A DNA stretch of 64,000 nucleotides from Pseudomonas fluorescens (GTDB taxonomy: Bacteria > Pseudomonadota > Gammaproteobacteria > Pseudomonadales > Pseudomonadaceae): NCBI RefSeq assembly GCF_900215245.1, contig NZ_LT907842.1, forward strand, positions 3,100,001-3,164,000, read 5' to 3'. Made by a program: the position numbers and the translations under genes. Below the pieces are notes generated by a model. That model saw only the letters and a list, made by a program, of their open reading frames with translations, had not been told where the DNA came from and made no database searches. Position 1 is the first letter of the stretch; each line of letters starts with the position of its first letter. Shown piece by piece: positions 27,538 through 36,758 of this stretch.

Positions 27538-28200
27538 ATGCCCAAAGCCATCGTTATTGAAGATGAACAGCTTGAACACGCGGTGAAGGTTGCCAGGATC
27601 AGCAGCTCTGAGAACGGCAACCGAGATGCCGCGTTGTTGCTGACTTGTTTTGGCACCGGCATGACTGTGACTGAAATTTGTCGGCTGCGCGTGAGCGACT
27701 ATCTTACCGAGGCGGGCCCGGTACTGGTCGATTCCCAGGTGCGAGCAGAGATTGCTTACAACCATCGCTCAAGGCCACTGTGCTGGACCAGCAAGAAGCT
27801 GACTAATGCGATAGACGCGCACCTCTCAGAGCGGCTTGTGCGCGGTCACGGGGTTTCCACCAGGGCGATGGCTTTTCGTGGCCTCGATCCCGACTCGCCA
27901 TTGTTCGTCTCTGGTCGTACAGGCGAAGGCTTGAAGATCTGTGCCCAGGTGCGCAACGGGAAGACGTACTACAGCGCGAATCAACTGACCCGACTCTACA
28001 CCCGCCTGTTCTCGATGGCGGGCATCGAGGGGGCCAGTTCGCAATCAGGGCGTCGGACATTGGCGGTCAAGCTCAAGCGTCGAGGTATCGATCTGCGACA
28101 CATTAGCGAGATACTGGGTGTCGAGAGCCTAGAAGCAGTTAAAAAGCTATGTGCTGGTGATCCAGTGCGTTTGGGCGATATCGTTCGGAGGATCATTTGA
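27538..28200 (+). CDS. Degenerate tyrosine recombinase-like protein
   Basis: A 220-residue protein that aligns by eye with the catalytic domain of phage-type integrases but has no core-binding domain. The box I motif TG-x-R is TGMT, so the first catalytic Arg is Thr. Box II HxLR is changed at the His (SGRRTLA keeps only an Arg). The LGH motif is LGV, and the Tyr position is occupied by Leu. The fold is probably kept but recombination activity should be lost. A DNA-binding or regulatory role is possible. It is followed by a good terminator. Confidence 0.75.
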   Translation: MPKAIVIEDEQLEHAVKVARISSSENGNRDAALLLTCFGTGMTVTEICRLRVSDYLTEAGPVLVDSQVRAEIAYNHRSRPLCWTSKKLTNAIDAHLSERLVRGHGVSTRAMAFRGLDPDSPLFVSGRTGEGLKICAQVRNGKTYYSANQLTRLYTRLFSMAGIEGASSQSGRRTLAVKLKRRGIDLRHISEILGVESLEAVKKLCAGDPVRLGDIVRRII

Positions 28201-28212
28201 CCAGATACGAAA

Positions 28213-28240
28213 AAGGCCCACCTTTAGGTGGGCCTTCTTT
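28213..28240 (+). terminator. Rho-independent terminator
   Basis: AAGGCCCACC and GGTGGGCCTT pair around a four-base loop and are followed by CTTTTT, 12 bases after the stop of the recombinase-like gene. Confidence 0.88.
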
Positions 28241-28358
28241 TTCGCATGTCTCCGTCGCGAGGTTTCCACCAACGATTCCCAGAGCTAGTAGGTCAATCCT
28301 ATTGATCATATTTGATCAAGTCAACAGATAGTTGAATAGCAACATCAAGGAGAGTTGA

Positions 28359-28541
28359 GTGCCAATTTCTGCTGCTGACGCTCAAGCCGTCGAAAAAGTG
28401 CTTTCCAAGGAGAGCCTTGTGACCTATGCGCGCACGATAAATATGCTGAACACAAGGCAGGCCCTCACGCTTTACGCTTGGAATGCTGAGGTTGGGGTTT
28501 GGGGAGCAACGGAACAGAAAGTGCACTTAAGGAAGGTCTGA
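28359..28541 (+). pseudogene. Abi-like family protein, N-terminal fragment
   Basis: From a GTG after AAGGAGAG, 60 residues are encoded. The stretch with ALTLYAWNAEVG resembles the N-terminus of Abi-like abortive-infection proteins, where an LYxWN motif precedes the conserved core. The frame ends after LRKV, where such proteins normally continue for over 150 residues. The DNA that follows belongs to insertion-sequence debris, so the gene was probably cut off by it. The family call is tentative. Confidence 0.45.
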
Positions 28542-28674
28542 AGTACCCACAGATTTTTGATGCTCTCGTTGGCTAAGGCTCAAAAACTCAGAAGTTGACC
28601 GAAAAACAGCCCCTTCTGACCTTAATTCATGGTTATTTCCTCTGATCGCGCTGTTTGAGGGCGATTAGCACCCA

Positions 28675-29064
28675 TTACAGACGCACCTCACCCATACCCA
28701 TCAACCGTTTTCGCACCATCCACAGGTTCGATTGCGCAAACAATTTCACCAACTGCACGGTGTTTTTTACCAGTCCGCGAAACAGCACCTTGGTGTAACC
28801 AAATTGGCGTTTGATGACCCTGAAGGGATGCTCAACCTTGGCCCGTGTTTGCGATTTGGCGTATTCAATCTTGCGCAACGCGCGGCCAATGGCGCTTTTT
28901 TCCCCATACTTTCGACGACTGCTGGGTCTGGCGCAGATCGACCAGATCATCTCCTGCCCCTCATGTTCCGGTCGCTTTTCCACGCCGGTATAGTCCGCGT
29001 CGCCACAGACATGTGTCTCTTCGCCATGCAACAACTTATCGACCTGGGTAACGGCGTTTTGCAA
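28675..29064 (-). pseudogene. IS5-family transposase, C-terminal remnant
   Basis: The 129 residues match the last third of the intact IS5 transposases in this window (VDKLLHG, DADYTGVEKR, KVEHPFRVIKRQFGYTKV) but with many substitutions, so it is a different, older element. Its N-terminal piece survives at 29362-29406. Confidence 0.85.
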
Positions 29065-29090
29065 GGTAGTTGTCGCGTCAGCCGTGTCTT

Positions 29091-29318
29091 TTATGCCGCC
29101 ATTTTCAGTGTCGGTTGCTCCCTTTCTGGGTTGAGCGTGACGGTGCAGATGGGTTGCCAGTTTCGTGTCGCGCCCGACCAGCGATGCGGGTGTTGATTAC
29201 GCGCTTGCTGGTACAGCGTATGACGCTTGGCCAGCACCTGGTGATCTTCGCCGCGATGACGCTGCGCCGGGGTCACTAAGCGGATGCGGCTGTGGCGGTG
29301 CTCGATGCTGTAATTTAG
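29091..29318 (-). pseudogene. IS3-family OrfB, C-terminal fragment
   Basis: The frame encodes IEHRHSRIRLVTPAQRH and ends TRNWQPICTVTLNPE, the typical C-terminus of an IS3-family transposase. The catalytic domain is missing. It is wedged between the two halves of the older IS5-like remnant. Confidence 0.75.
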
Positions 29319-29361
29319 GCTAGCGTACGTTTTTTTCCGAATTCTGTAGGCTCACCTGCTA

Positions 29362-29406
29362 ACGTTTGCCTGCATACTCGGCATCGGCGAAGGACATCTG
29401 TTTCAT
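29362..29406 (-). pseudogene. IS5-family transposase, N-terminal remnant
   Basis: The minus strand encodes MKQMSFADAEYAGKR and then stops, matching the first 15 residues of the IS5 transposases at 41340, 42849 and 51981 with one change (T5S). With 28675-29064 it marks one element split by an IS3-type fragment. Confidence 0.85.
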
Positions 29407-29490
29407 CGGGACTAAACCGTCCTGTTCGTGTCAGGCGTGTATTTCACCAGATTTGGAAGAGTTCTTCAGAGTTTCCCCAAGGAGCAATAT

Positions 29491-30486
29491 ATGCATGAAA
29501 GGTTGATCATAGTCAGCGGGCACTCAGCTTACGGGTCGGTTCGAGCATCGCAGATCTCTGATCGAGTTGAAATGATTACCGACAGACTAGTATGGGGGCC
29601 AGTGGAGCTCAACACTAACGATCCCGCCATTTTCCGCGATCAGCGTTTTGCTTCATGGGACGCAGCTCCGAACACAAGCGACCAGCCTGAATCCTGGGAA
29701 CGGGAAGACTGCGCGCGAAGATTAGAATGGGCGGCCCACATTCCCAGCCTGGCTGAATATGCGCGCATAGAGCTATGGATGGATCCCGATTCGAACGGGC
29801 AATTACAGCTCCTTTATTTGCTCCATTGGTTCAGTAGTCATAAGACACTAGCAAGCAAATTGTTCATTGCTCAGATCAAGCATCCTCTCGGGGAGACACG
29901 ACCTTATGAGCATGGCAGCCTCTCACCTTACATCTTCCAAGCAAGCGAGCGCGAGATCGATCTAGCCATAAACGCTTGGAACGCCTTCCGACAACCGACA
30001 CCACAAGCTTGGTGTGCCTTATTGACGCAGGACCTCGATTCGATTCCCGGGTTGCGCCGCACTGTGGGGAAAATGTTAGCGGAGTTACCTGCTGCTGGCA
30101 CGGGCTTGAGAGCTTCAGAGCGGCGACTACTAGAGCTGGTTGCGTCAGACAGGGCGTCCCTGCGTCACGTTATGTCTGGTATGACCCACAGTGTTTTCGG
30201 ATATTGGGAACTAGGACGCCTTCTGAACGCCCTTGGAAGGGGCCCCCACCCTGCAATCACGGGCATTGAAGATGTAGCGTTTGATCTAGCGCTTCATGAG
30301 CACGCACAACGCTTCAACGCCTACACGAGTAGCACACTCAAACTTTCCGCATTTGGAAGGTCTTTGCTGCGTGGTGAAGACAGTCTAATACGAAAAGCCC
30401 CGCGCCACTTCTGGTGGGGTGGAACACTGATCACATCGGAGCGACCTTGGTGCTGGAGCGCTCAAGAGGAAATATTGAGTTGTTAG
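29491..30486 (+). CDS. DUF1835-type domain protein
   Basis: A 331-residue soluble protein. The N-terminus (LIIVSGHSAYGSVRAS, then RLVWGPVE) resembles DUF1835 proteins. The end (LSAFGRSLLRGEDSLI, WWGGT) resembles the associated C-terminal domain. No function is established for the family. AAGGAG at 29479-29484, six bases before ATG 29491, decides the start; the open frame begins at 29428. It sits between IS debris and an IS3 element as an intact cargo gene. Confidence 0.65.
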   Translation: MHERLIIVSGHSAYGSVRASQISDRVEMITDRLVWGPVELNTNDPAIFRDQRFASWDAAPNTSDQPESWEREDCARRLEWAAHIPSLAEYARIELWMDPDSNGQLQLLYLLHWFSSHKTLASKLFIAQIKHPLGETRPYEHGSLSPYIFQASEREIDLAINAWNAFRQPTPQAWCALLTQDLDSIPGLRRTVGKMLAELPAAGTGLRASERRLLELVASDRASLRHVMSGMTHSVFGYWELGRLLNALGRGPHPAITGIEDVAFDLALHEHAQRFNAYTSSTLKLSAFGRSLLRGEDSLIRKAPRHFWWGGTLITSERPWCWSAQEEILSC

Positions 30487-30571
30487 GGCGGTGTATCAGA
30501 GTATGCGTCTGAATCGCCCCGGGTTTCGTAGACACCTCCATGCCTTAAACTGAGGCCAATCAGGAGGTGCC

Positions 30572-30850
30572 ATGAGCAACCCACGTTATCCCGAAGAATT
30601 CAAAATCCAAGCGGTCAATCAAGTGACCGAAAAGAAGCTGCCTGTCGCTGATGTGGCGGCGCGTCTTGGCGTGTCGTCGCATAGCCTCTATGCCTGGATA
30701 AAGCGCTACAGCAAACCTCAGGCAGAACGGCAGCAAGACGATGATCAGCACGCTGAACTGCGGCGTCTGCGAGCGGAACTCAAGCGGGTCACCGAAGAGC
30801 GAGACATCTTAAAAAAGGCCGCCGCGTACTTTGCCAAGGAGTGCGGTTGA
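30572..30850 (+). CDS. IS3-family transposase OrfA
   Basis: A 92-residue helix-turn-helix protein (VADVAARLGVSSHSLYAWIK) with a C-terminal leucine-zipper-like coil. Start with AGGAGG upstream. The slippery heptamer A-AAA-AAG at 30811-30817 lets ribosomes shift -1 into orfB to make the OrfAB transposase. Confidence 0.93.
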   Translation: MSNPRYPEEFKIQAVNQVTEKKLPVADVAARLGVSSHSLYAWIKRYSKPQAERQQDDDQHAELRRLRAELKRVTEERDILKKAAAYFAKECG

Positions 30851-31722
30851 AGTACGCCTTTATCAAGCAGCGAGCGGGCGACTATTCCATTCGGCGGCTT
30901 TGCCTGACGCTGAAAGTCCATCCCAGTGGTTATTACGCTTGGTTGTCTGAGCCGCAATCTGCACGCGCTAAAGACGACCAACGATTACTGGGTTTGATCA
31001 AGCATTCATGGCTGGAGAGCGGCGGTGTTTATGGCTATCGCAAAATTTATGACGATCTGCGCGAGGTCGGTGAGGATTGTGGTCGCCATCGTGTGGCGAG
31101 GCTGATGCGTCTTGAAGGTCTGCGCTCTCAGACAGGGTATCGACGCCGCCCTGGCAAGTACGGCGGTAAGCCAGCGGTCGCCTCACCCAATTTGCTGAAG
31201 CGCCAGTTCGATGTCGTAGAACCCAACAAAGTTTGGGTCACCGACATCACCTACATTCGCACGTATGAAGGCTGGCTGTATTTGGCGGTGGTGCTGGATC
31301 TGTTTTCCCGTCAGGTCGTTGGCTGGTCAATGAAGTCGCAGATGACCAGTGATTTGGCAATTGATGCGTTATTGATGGCGGTTTGGAGGCGAAAACCGAA
31401 ACAGGAGGTGATGGTTCACTCCGACCAGGGCAGCCAGTACAGCAGCTCCGATTGGCGCTGCTTTTTGAAGGCAAACAATTTGGTTGCCAGCATGAGTCGC
31501 CGAGGCAACTGTCATGACAATGCCGTGGCCGAGAGCTTTTTCCAGCTTCTGAAACGGGAACGGATCAAGCGAAAAATCTACACCACGCGGGAAGATGCTC
31601 GGAGTGATGTGTTCGATTACATCGAGATGTTCTACAACGTAAAACGCCGCCATGGTTTCAACAATCAGCTGTCACCGGTAGAGTTTGAAAAGCGTTACGC
31701 AATGAGCTTGCAAGGTGTCTAA
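30841..31722 (+). CDS. IS3-family transposase OrfB (DDE)
   Basis: A 293-residue integrase-core protein with HTH_21 at the N-terminus (YGYRKIYDDL). The DDE residues are Asp in VWVTDITYI, Asp in VHSDQGSQYS and Glu in NAVAESFFQLLK. It lies in the -1 frame relative to orfA and is normally made as a fusion through the frameshift site. It appears intact. Confidence 0.94.
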   Translation: MRLKYAFIKQRAGDYSIRRLCLTLKVHPSGYYAWLSEPQSARAKDDQRLLGLIKHSWLESGGVYGYRKIYDDLREVGEDCGRHRVARLMRLEGLRSQTGYRRRPGKYGGKPAVASPNLLKRQFDVVEPNKVWVTDITYIRTYEGWLYLAVVLDLFSRQVVGWSMKSQMTSDLAIDALLMAVWRRKPKQEVMVHSDQGSQYSSSDWRCFLKANNLVASMSRRGNCHDNAVAESFFQLLKRERIKRKIYTTREDARSDVFDYIEMFYNVKRRHGFNNQLSPVEFEKRYAMSLQGV

Positions 31723-31740
31723 AGAATCCGGGGCGATTCA

Positions 31741-31990
31741 TGGTGCAGTCTCAGTTATTGAGCGGGAGATCGGTAATCAACAAAAAATGCTCGTTGATTT
31801 TCTTGAACCCACCAACCTGCTCTTGACCGTACAGTTGCTTAAAAACCAGGCGCTGCGAGCAAAAAATGTCGAAGCGGTGCAGCGTCTCACTTCGACGCTG
31901 CTCGGAGTACGCCCCGACCGTTTTGTGGCGACGCTTGATCAGGATCTAAAGCATCACTACGGTGCGACAGGTATACGTATCGCATCGTAA
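31741..31990 (+). pseudogene. C-terminal remnant of an unknown gene cut by IS3
   Basis: The frame that runs out of the IS3 right end encodes about 82 residues (for example MLVDFLEPTNLLLTVQLLK and FVATLDQDLKHHYGA), with good helical character. No start codon with a ribosome-binding site exists within it, so it is probably the 3' end of a gene lost when the IS inserted or deleted. I do not recognise the family. Confidence 0.45.
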
Positions 31991-32246
31991 TTAGAAGTTC
32001 CGTCTCTGCGCAGTTGAAGTGGCATTCCTTATGTGTATTCAGAGATGACGAAGTCGTGACATTGGTCAGAACGAACCCGTTGTTCGGCGCTTCGCTATCA
32101 AGGCGCCGAACGTCACACATACCTACCCATTACCTAACTTCCAGTTTAGTCATACGTACCGATAACAGATATGGAGATAATCAAGTAGGGACCACATTAA
32201 TGGCATTCGAATCAAAAGACAGTGCGGCGTCGTCCAAAGCAAAACT

Positions 32247-32567
32247 CTAGATGGTATTAACTGATATGACATGGAAGTATTTGAATTTTTTATTTTTGGC
32301 CGCACTTTTGGCCTCTTGCTCGGCAACAAGCGTGCTTAACGTGTTTGCATCGTAGCTAAATACTTCAACATTACCTTCGAACTCTTTGGATACGTGCAGT
32401 GTCACTCTCAGCCTGGGTGAATGGGCCCTCGCTTTGGGCCGGTACATCGGTGAAGGTTTTGGCATAACAGCCGTCGATTTGGCTGTCACAGGTGGTGCCT
32501 GGATAGCGTTATCTGCGGGACCAAAAAGCGCCAAGCGCGTTTCCTCCTCGCTCAGATCTTCACTCAT
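32247..32567 (-). CDS. Hypothetical protein, 106 residues
   Basis: Starts MSEDLSEEETRLALFG with GGAGGAGA upstream. The middle is Pro/Lys-rich and disordered-looking; the C-terminal half (LRVTLHVSKEFEGNVEVFSY) looks like a small beta-rich domain. No membrane segment or named domain is seen. The frame opens at 32633, but the chosen Met has the better upstream sequence. Low GC compared with neighbours. Confidence 0.6.
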   Translation of the reverse strand: MSEDLSEEETRLALFGPADNAIQAPPVTAKSTAVMPKPSPMYRPKARAHSPRLRVTLHVSKEFEGNVEVFSYDANTLSTLVAEQEAKSAAKNKKFKYFHVISVNTI

Positions 32568-32734
32568 TCGAGATGTCTCCTCCGAAATATGGGCATGAGT
32601 AGGGTGGGCTGCCTGATGGGTGCCAGAGAGCACTGTGGATTTAGGGGCTGACTAGTTCGTGATCCGCAGCTCTCGGCCCGAGTCGCTACCTTGGACTTCG
32701 AGCGCTGCGTACAGATAGCAAAAAAGTTAGGCGC

Positions 32735-35548
32735 CTACCAGAGGTAACGATATCCGATCGTTACGCCCCACGGCTGTTCAATGTCGTTGCCTTTGGCAAA
32801 TTCGGCATCGAATGAAACCTTGCTCTTTTCGCTCACTTGCAAAATTCCGCCGAAGCCAAGCTCAACCCGATTCCCTGGCAACTCGGATTTGAGTTTGCTG
32901 CCATTGACCCGCACGTGGCTGTCGCCGGCGAGCTTCGAAATATAGGACGCTTTGACATAAGGCTGAGCCTTCATGCCATTGCTCAGCTCCAGACTCCGGC
33001 CAAACAGCGAGCCCACGCGGCTCTGTAGTGAATCCATTGCCGCCATGTCTACCCGCAGCCCGTTAGTCGCCGCATAGGACACCGCCGTGGTACGCGTGGC
33101 GCTGAGTTCAACTTGCGGCTCAACAAACCAGTCATCCTTGAGCGCGATATGCTTGCCCGCTTCGATGTCCATGCCATAGCCGTTGGTGGCATAGGAGCCT
33201 TTGACGATATGCCTCAGGTTGGTCGGCAGCTTCAGGTCATTGTCCAGGCGCGCGTATTTGAGAACACCGTTGACGTACACGCCGTTGTCGTCGAGGTAAG
33301 TGGCGTAGGCACCCACCATCTTGCTATCGATCTTGCCTGAGGCCCCGTCGCCAAAGTTCAGCGAGGACTGGGCGGTGCCGAGCATGCCACCGACGTAAAC
33401 TTTCCCGGTTGCCAGTGCGATGGCCTTGTCTGCACCGATCTCAACCCCAGTGTTGTTCTGGCTGAAGGCTCGGCTGGAATGCTCGGCAATGTTGAAACGA
33501 CTGCCAACGGCCCGTGTCCAGACACCACCGTCATCCTTGCCCAGGCGCAGTTCCCCAAAGCGTTTTACCAGTGTGTCCATTTGTGCCGCCCACAACGTCG
33601 CGGCAGCGGTTTGTGACGCGATGGCGGCGTTTGCGCCCGCCGACAAATGCTCAGGGCCAGGACTGTCAGCGCCTGGCACGCCTGCGGTATTCACTAGGAA
33701 CCAGTCATCACCCTGTTGCTGGAGGGTATAACGAAAGGCCCCGGCGTCCACATGGCCACCATACAAGCCAAAGCGGCCGGCCCCGCCGTTGCCATCGACC
33801 AGCATCAGTTCGCCATTGGCGATAACGGGGTCATTGCCTGAGTCTTCCACGACCAACGTGTGATCGCCCCCAACCTGGCCACCCACCTTGAGCAGGTCTC
33901 CCTGAAGGGCGGCCAGGTCGGTGCGCATCAGAAATGAGCCGTTGCCCGTGAGGTCGCCATCAACGGTCAGTGTGCTGAACGGCTGGCCGACAAAACTCAC
34001 CTGGCCGTTGTCCAGGCTCAGGCGTCCGAGTTGCGAGTCGCCCGTCATCTGCCATAGGCTTTGCTCCAGGGTCAGGCTATTGAGACCGTGAATGTCGCCC
34101 TGGAGGCTAGACTAGTCGCGCAACTGAAGCTCGGCGTTAAGCGCATCGGACTCGATAGCCCCGACCAGATGCGACCGGCTGGCGCTGATTTGTATGTCCT
34201 GGCTATCGACCCACGAGCCATCGGCTATTTGGCGCTTTTCCACCGCAAGCAGGGTTTGCCCGCTGATTTGCGAGTCACTGAGATTGATGGTTGCGCTGCC
34301 GCCTTGCACGCTGATTGCGCGACCCTTAGCGGCGCTGATCGAGCTGTTATGTATCGCGAAGGTATTGCTCACTCCGGCGGTGGCTAACGACTGCAAGCCC
34401 ATGCCATTTTGACCGTCTGCGGTCACGGCCACGTGATCCAGATGCAGCGTACCGCCGTTGTTGGCTTGCAGCGCCCGCGCGGCGTCGCCGTTCAGTTGAA
34501 GGGTGGAGTTGCGGGCGGTGATGGTCGAGCCGGAATAAGCCGCCAGGCCCAGGGTGGTTTCAGTGCTACTGAGTTGGACATTGTCCAGATTGATCTGCGA
34601 GCCGTCGGAGGCGAAGGCACCGACACTGCCGGCACCCACCTGTAGCGACAGGTTGCGGCCATCGATTATTGACGCATTGCCCGCATACAACGCGTAGGCC
34701 AGACGGCCCGTGGTCTGCACCTGCCCGCCATCGAGACTGGCATAGCTGCCGCGTTGGGCAAAGACACCGATCGCACCATTACCTTGGGTCTCGACGCTCA
34801 AATCGGTGGCGACCAACTGGCTGTCCGGGTCGGGTACCCAAACGCCAAAGGCATTCGCCCCGGTGGTCACGATGTGTGTGCCCGTGAGGGTGGCGGTGGC
34901 ATTGCGGTTGACGTTCACGCCAATGGCCTTGTCTCCCGTGGTTCGAATGGTCGTGTTTTCGACGACGCCCTGTGCCCGCTGACCGCTGTTTGCACCCAGC
35001 AGGTAAAGACCGTGCGCACTGCGGCCTGAGGTTTGCAATTCACTATTGCTGAGTGTGATCACGCTGTCGTCCAGCACGTTGATTGCCGAAGAAAACTGCC
35101 CGGTTGTATCCAGGGTGACCCGGTCGGCCTGAACGTCGGCACTTCCCTGCAGGCTGAGGGCAAACGCGTTATCCCCACGGGTGCTGACGGTAGAGTCACT
35201 TAGTTCGCCGGCGTTGTTTGAACCCGCAACGTTGACGCCATGAGCCAAGTCGCCAAGCGTTGTGAAGGCGGATCCTCTGATAGCCAACGCAGTACCGGTA
35301 CCCGTTAGGGAGGTACCATGGCTGAGTTGCCCGGCAGTCGTGACCGTGCTGTCCGTAATCAATGCACTGAGATTGCTCCCGGCAATCGCGATGCCCGGCC
35401 TGTTGTCAGCAGTGCTATTGACAACGGCTCCATCAAAAACTAAATCAGCAACTAAAGGTGAAGGGGCCGCGAGTGCCGGCCTCTGGTCACAGGCAAACAC
35501 GACCAAACTTGCCGACAATGAAAGTAGATAACCAGGTGCACGCAACAT
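32735..35548 (-). pseudogene. Autotransporter adhesin interrupted by one in-frame TAG
   Basis: Read through, this is one 937-codon gene. It has a signal peptide (ending ALA near residue 27), a repetitive beta-helix passenger of pertactin type (many S/T-V-x-T-T-G-x-x-A/S-x-G units, about 30-600), and a C-terminal 12-strand beta-barrel ending GYRYLW. A single TAG at 34112-34114 separates the 478-residue first part from the 437-residue open frame with the barrel. The two frames are the same and sequence similarity to pertactin-like proteins continues across the stop. Without suppression the passenger would not be exported to the surface. AAGGA precedes the ATG. It is divergent from the fimbrial operon. 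Confidence 0.85.
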
Positions 35549-35968
35549 GAAGAGTCCTTGTTATATTTTTTGCTCAAGAATAATGAGTACTGACATAAAT
35601 CGAAGGGCCTCGACATCAGAAGTTTCCAATGTGTTACGCAGAAAGGTCCATGGTTCATATGAACTGCGCAAACGTAAATCATCTTATTAATGCAGTGTAA
35701 AACAACGGGCCCTTGACGCACGTATTACAATAAGCAACACCAGTGCGTGACCTTCTGAATTGGTTTTTCTATAGGAATAGGCCCAAAATGCGTGTGTGCA
35801 GTTCGACTTATAAAAAGCTCTCTCGGATGGCCGGCCTAAATTAGGCAGCGTTTTTAATCCTAGTCCGATGTCCTAAAGAATCATGGTCTTTCATACTTCA
35901 CCTCATTGAACTTTCCTACTAAACCGTCCCCGATTCACAGGTGGGCGACTTTTCAAAGAGGTGTAGGC
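35549..35968. other. Divergent regulatory region, autotransporter / fimbrial operon
   Basis: A 420-base, AT-rich gap between two surface-structure genes read in opposite directions. It holds a 13-base palindrome GCCTAAATTAGGC at 35834-35846 that could be an operator. No clear sigma-70 promoter pair was found by eye. Confidence 0.45.
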
Positions 35969-36691
35969 ATGACAGTCCAACTCAAACACAACTTGCTAGG
36001 TATGTTGATGGGTTCGGTAGCCGCACTGGCCGCGCCTGTCGTTATGGCAACCGGCATGCAGCCTGAAACTTCGGTGGTGATCTTGTATGAGGCCGAAGGC
36101 GAAACCAGCATCAACATCAAGAACACCGATGGCACCGCAGCGCTGCTGTATTCCTCCATCGAAAACATCCCCGAGGATACCGAGTCCCTGGTGGTGCTGA
36201 CCCCTCCAGTCACCCGCGTGGAAGCCGGAGAAACCCAGCTGGTGCGCTTCCTGCGTCAAGGTGGGGAGCCGTCGAAGAACCAGCGCCTCAAGCGTGTGAT
36301 CTTCGAAGGCATCGCCCAGCGGCCGAACACTGAAGGCAGCGCCAAGATCGGCGTGAGCGTGCGCCAGAACTTGCCGCTGATCATCCATCCCAAGGGTTTA
36401 GAGCGTAATCGTGAGCCCTGGAAGTTGCTGAAGTGGGAGATCAAGGACGGCAAGCTGATGGTCATCAATGACAGTGCCTATGTGGTGCGAATGGCGCAGG
36501 AGCTGGAGCTCAAGCCTTCCGGCAAGGTGGCTGCCCTGCCACGGGCCTACGTACTGCCAGGTGAGAAGTTGTCCATCGCACTGGATCCGCAGGCGACTCA
36601 CTCCAGCTCTGTGACCATTGGTCCTGCCACGGTGTACGGCTACGCCGTCGATAACTACGACGCGCCAATAGGCGTCGCTGCTACCCGCTGA
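35969..36691 (+). CDS. Periplasmic fimbrial chaperone
   Basis: A 240-residue PapD-like chaperone that caps fimbrial subunits by donor-strand complementation before delivery to the usher. It has a signal peptide (about 1-26, ending VMA), a first Ig-like domain with PPVTRVEAGETQLVRFLR (the conserved G1 strand and Arg region) and a second domain with RAYVLPGEKLSIAL. The start at 35969 has AGAGG upstream; the frame opens at 35906. It begins a four-gene chaperone-usher operon. Confidence 0.88.
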   Translation: MTVQLKHNLLGMLMGSVAALAAPVVMATGMQPETSVVILYEAEGETSINIKNTDGTAALLYSSIENIPEDTESLVVLTPPVTRVEAGETQLVRFLRQGGEPSKNQRLKRVIFEGIAQRPNTEGSAKIGVSVRQNLPLIIHPKGLERNREPWKLLKWEIKDGKLMVINDSAYVVRMAQELELKPSGKVAALPRAYVLPGEKLSIALDPQATHSSSVTIGPATVYGYAVDNYDAPIGVAATR

Positions 36692-36703
36692 GCCTGCGTA
36701 TTA

Positions 36704-36722
36704 CCCGCCACGAAGTGGCGGG
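36704..36722 (+). terminator. Intercistronic hairpin between chaperone and usher genes
   Basis: CCCGCCAC and GTGGCGGG pair around GAA. The following CTTACTTTG is a poor T tract, so it more likely attenuates or protects mRNA than fully terminates. Confidence 0.5.
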
Positions 36723-36758
36723 CTTACTTTGTCCCCCACTTAGCCAGTGCCTAATGCC

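Larger units (their letters stand above)
30510..31740 (+). mobile_element. IS3-family insertion sequence, complete
   Basis: The ends TGAATCGCCCCGG and CCGGGGCGATTCA are inverted repeats (about 13 exact, extending imperfectly to 30), and the 1231 bases between carry orfA and orfB. The TG...CA termini are standard for IS3. No 3-4 base target duplication is visible at the flanks. Confidence 0.93.

Noticed and set aside
31887-32250. Small frames on both strands between the IS3 remnant and the 106-residue gene
   Set aside because: No ribosome-binding sites, mixed composition, and no recognisable domain on either strand.
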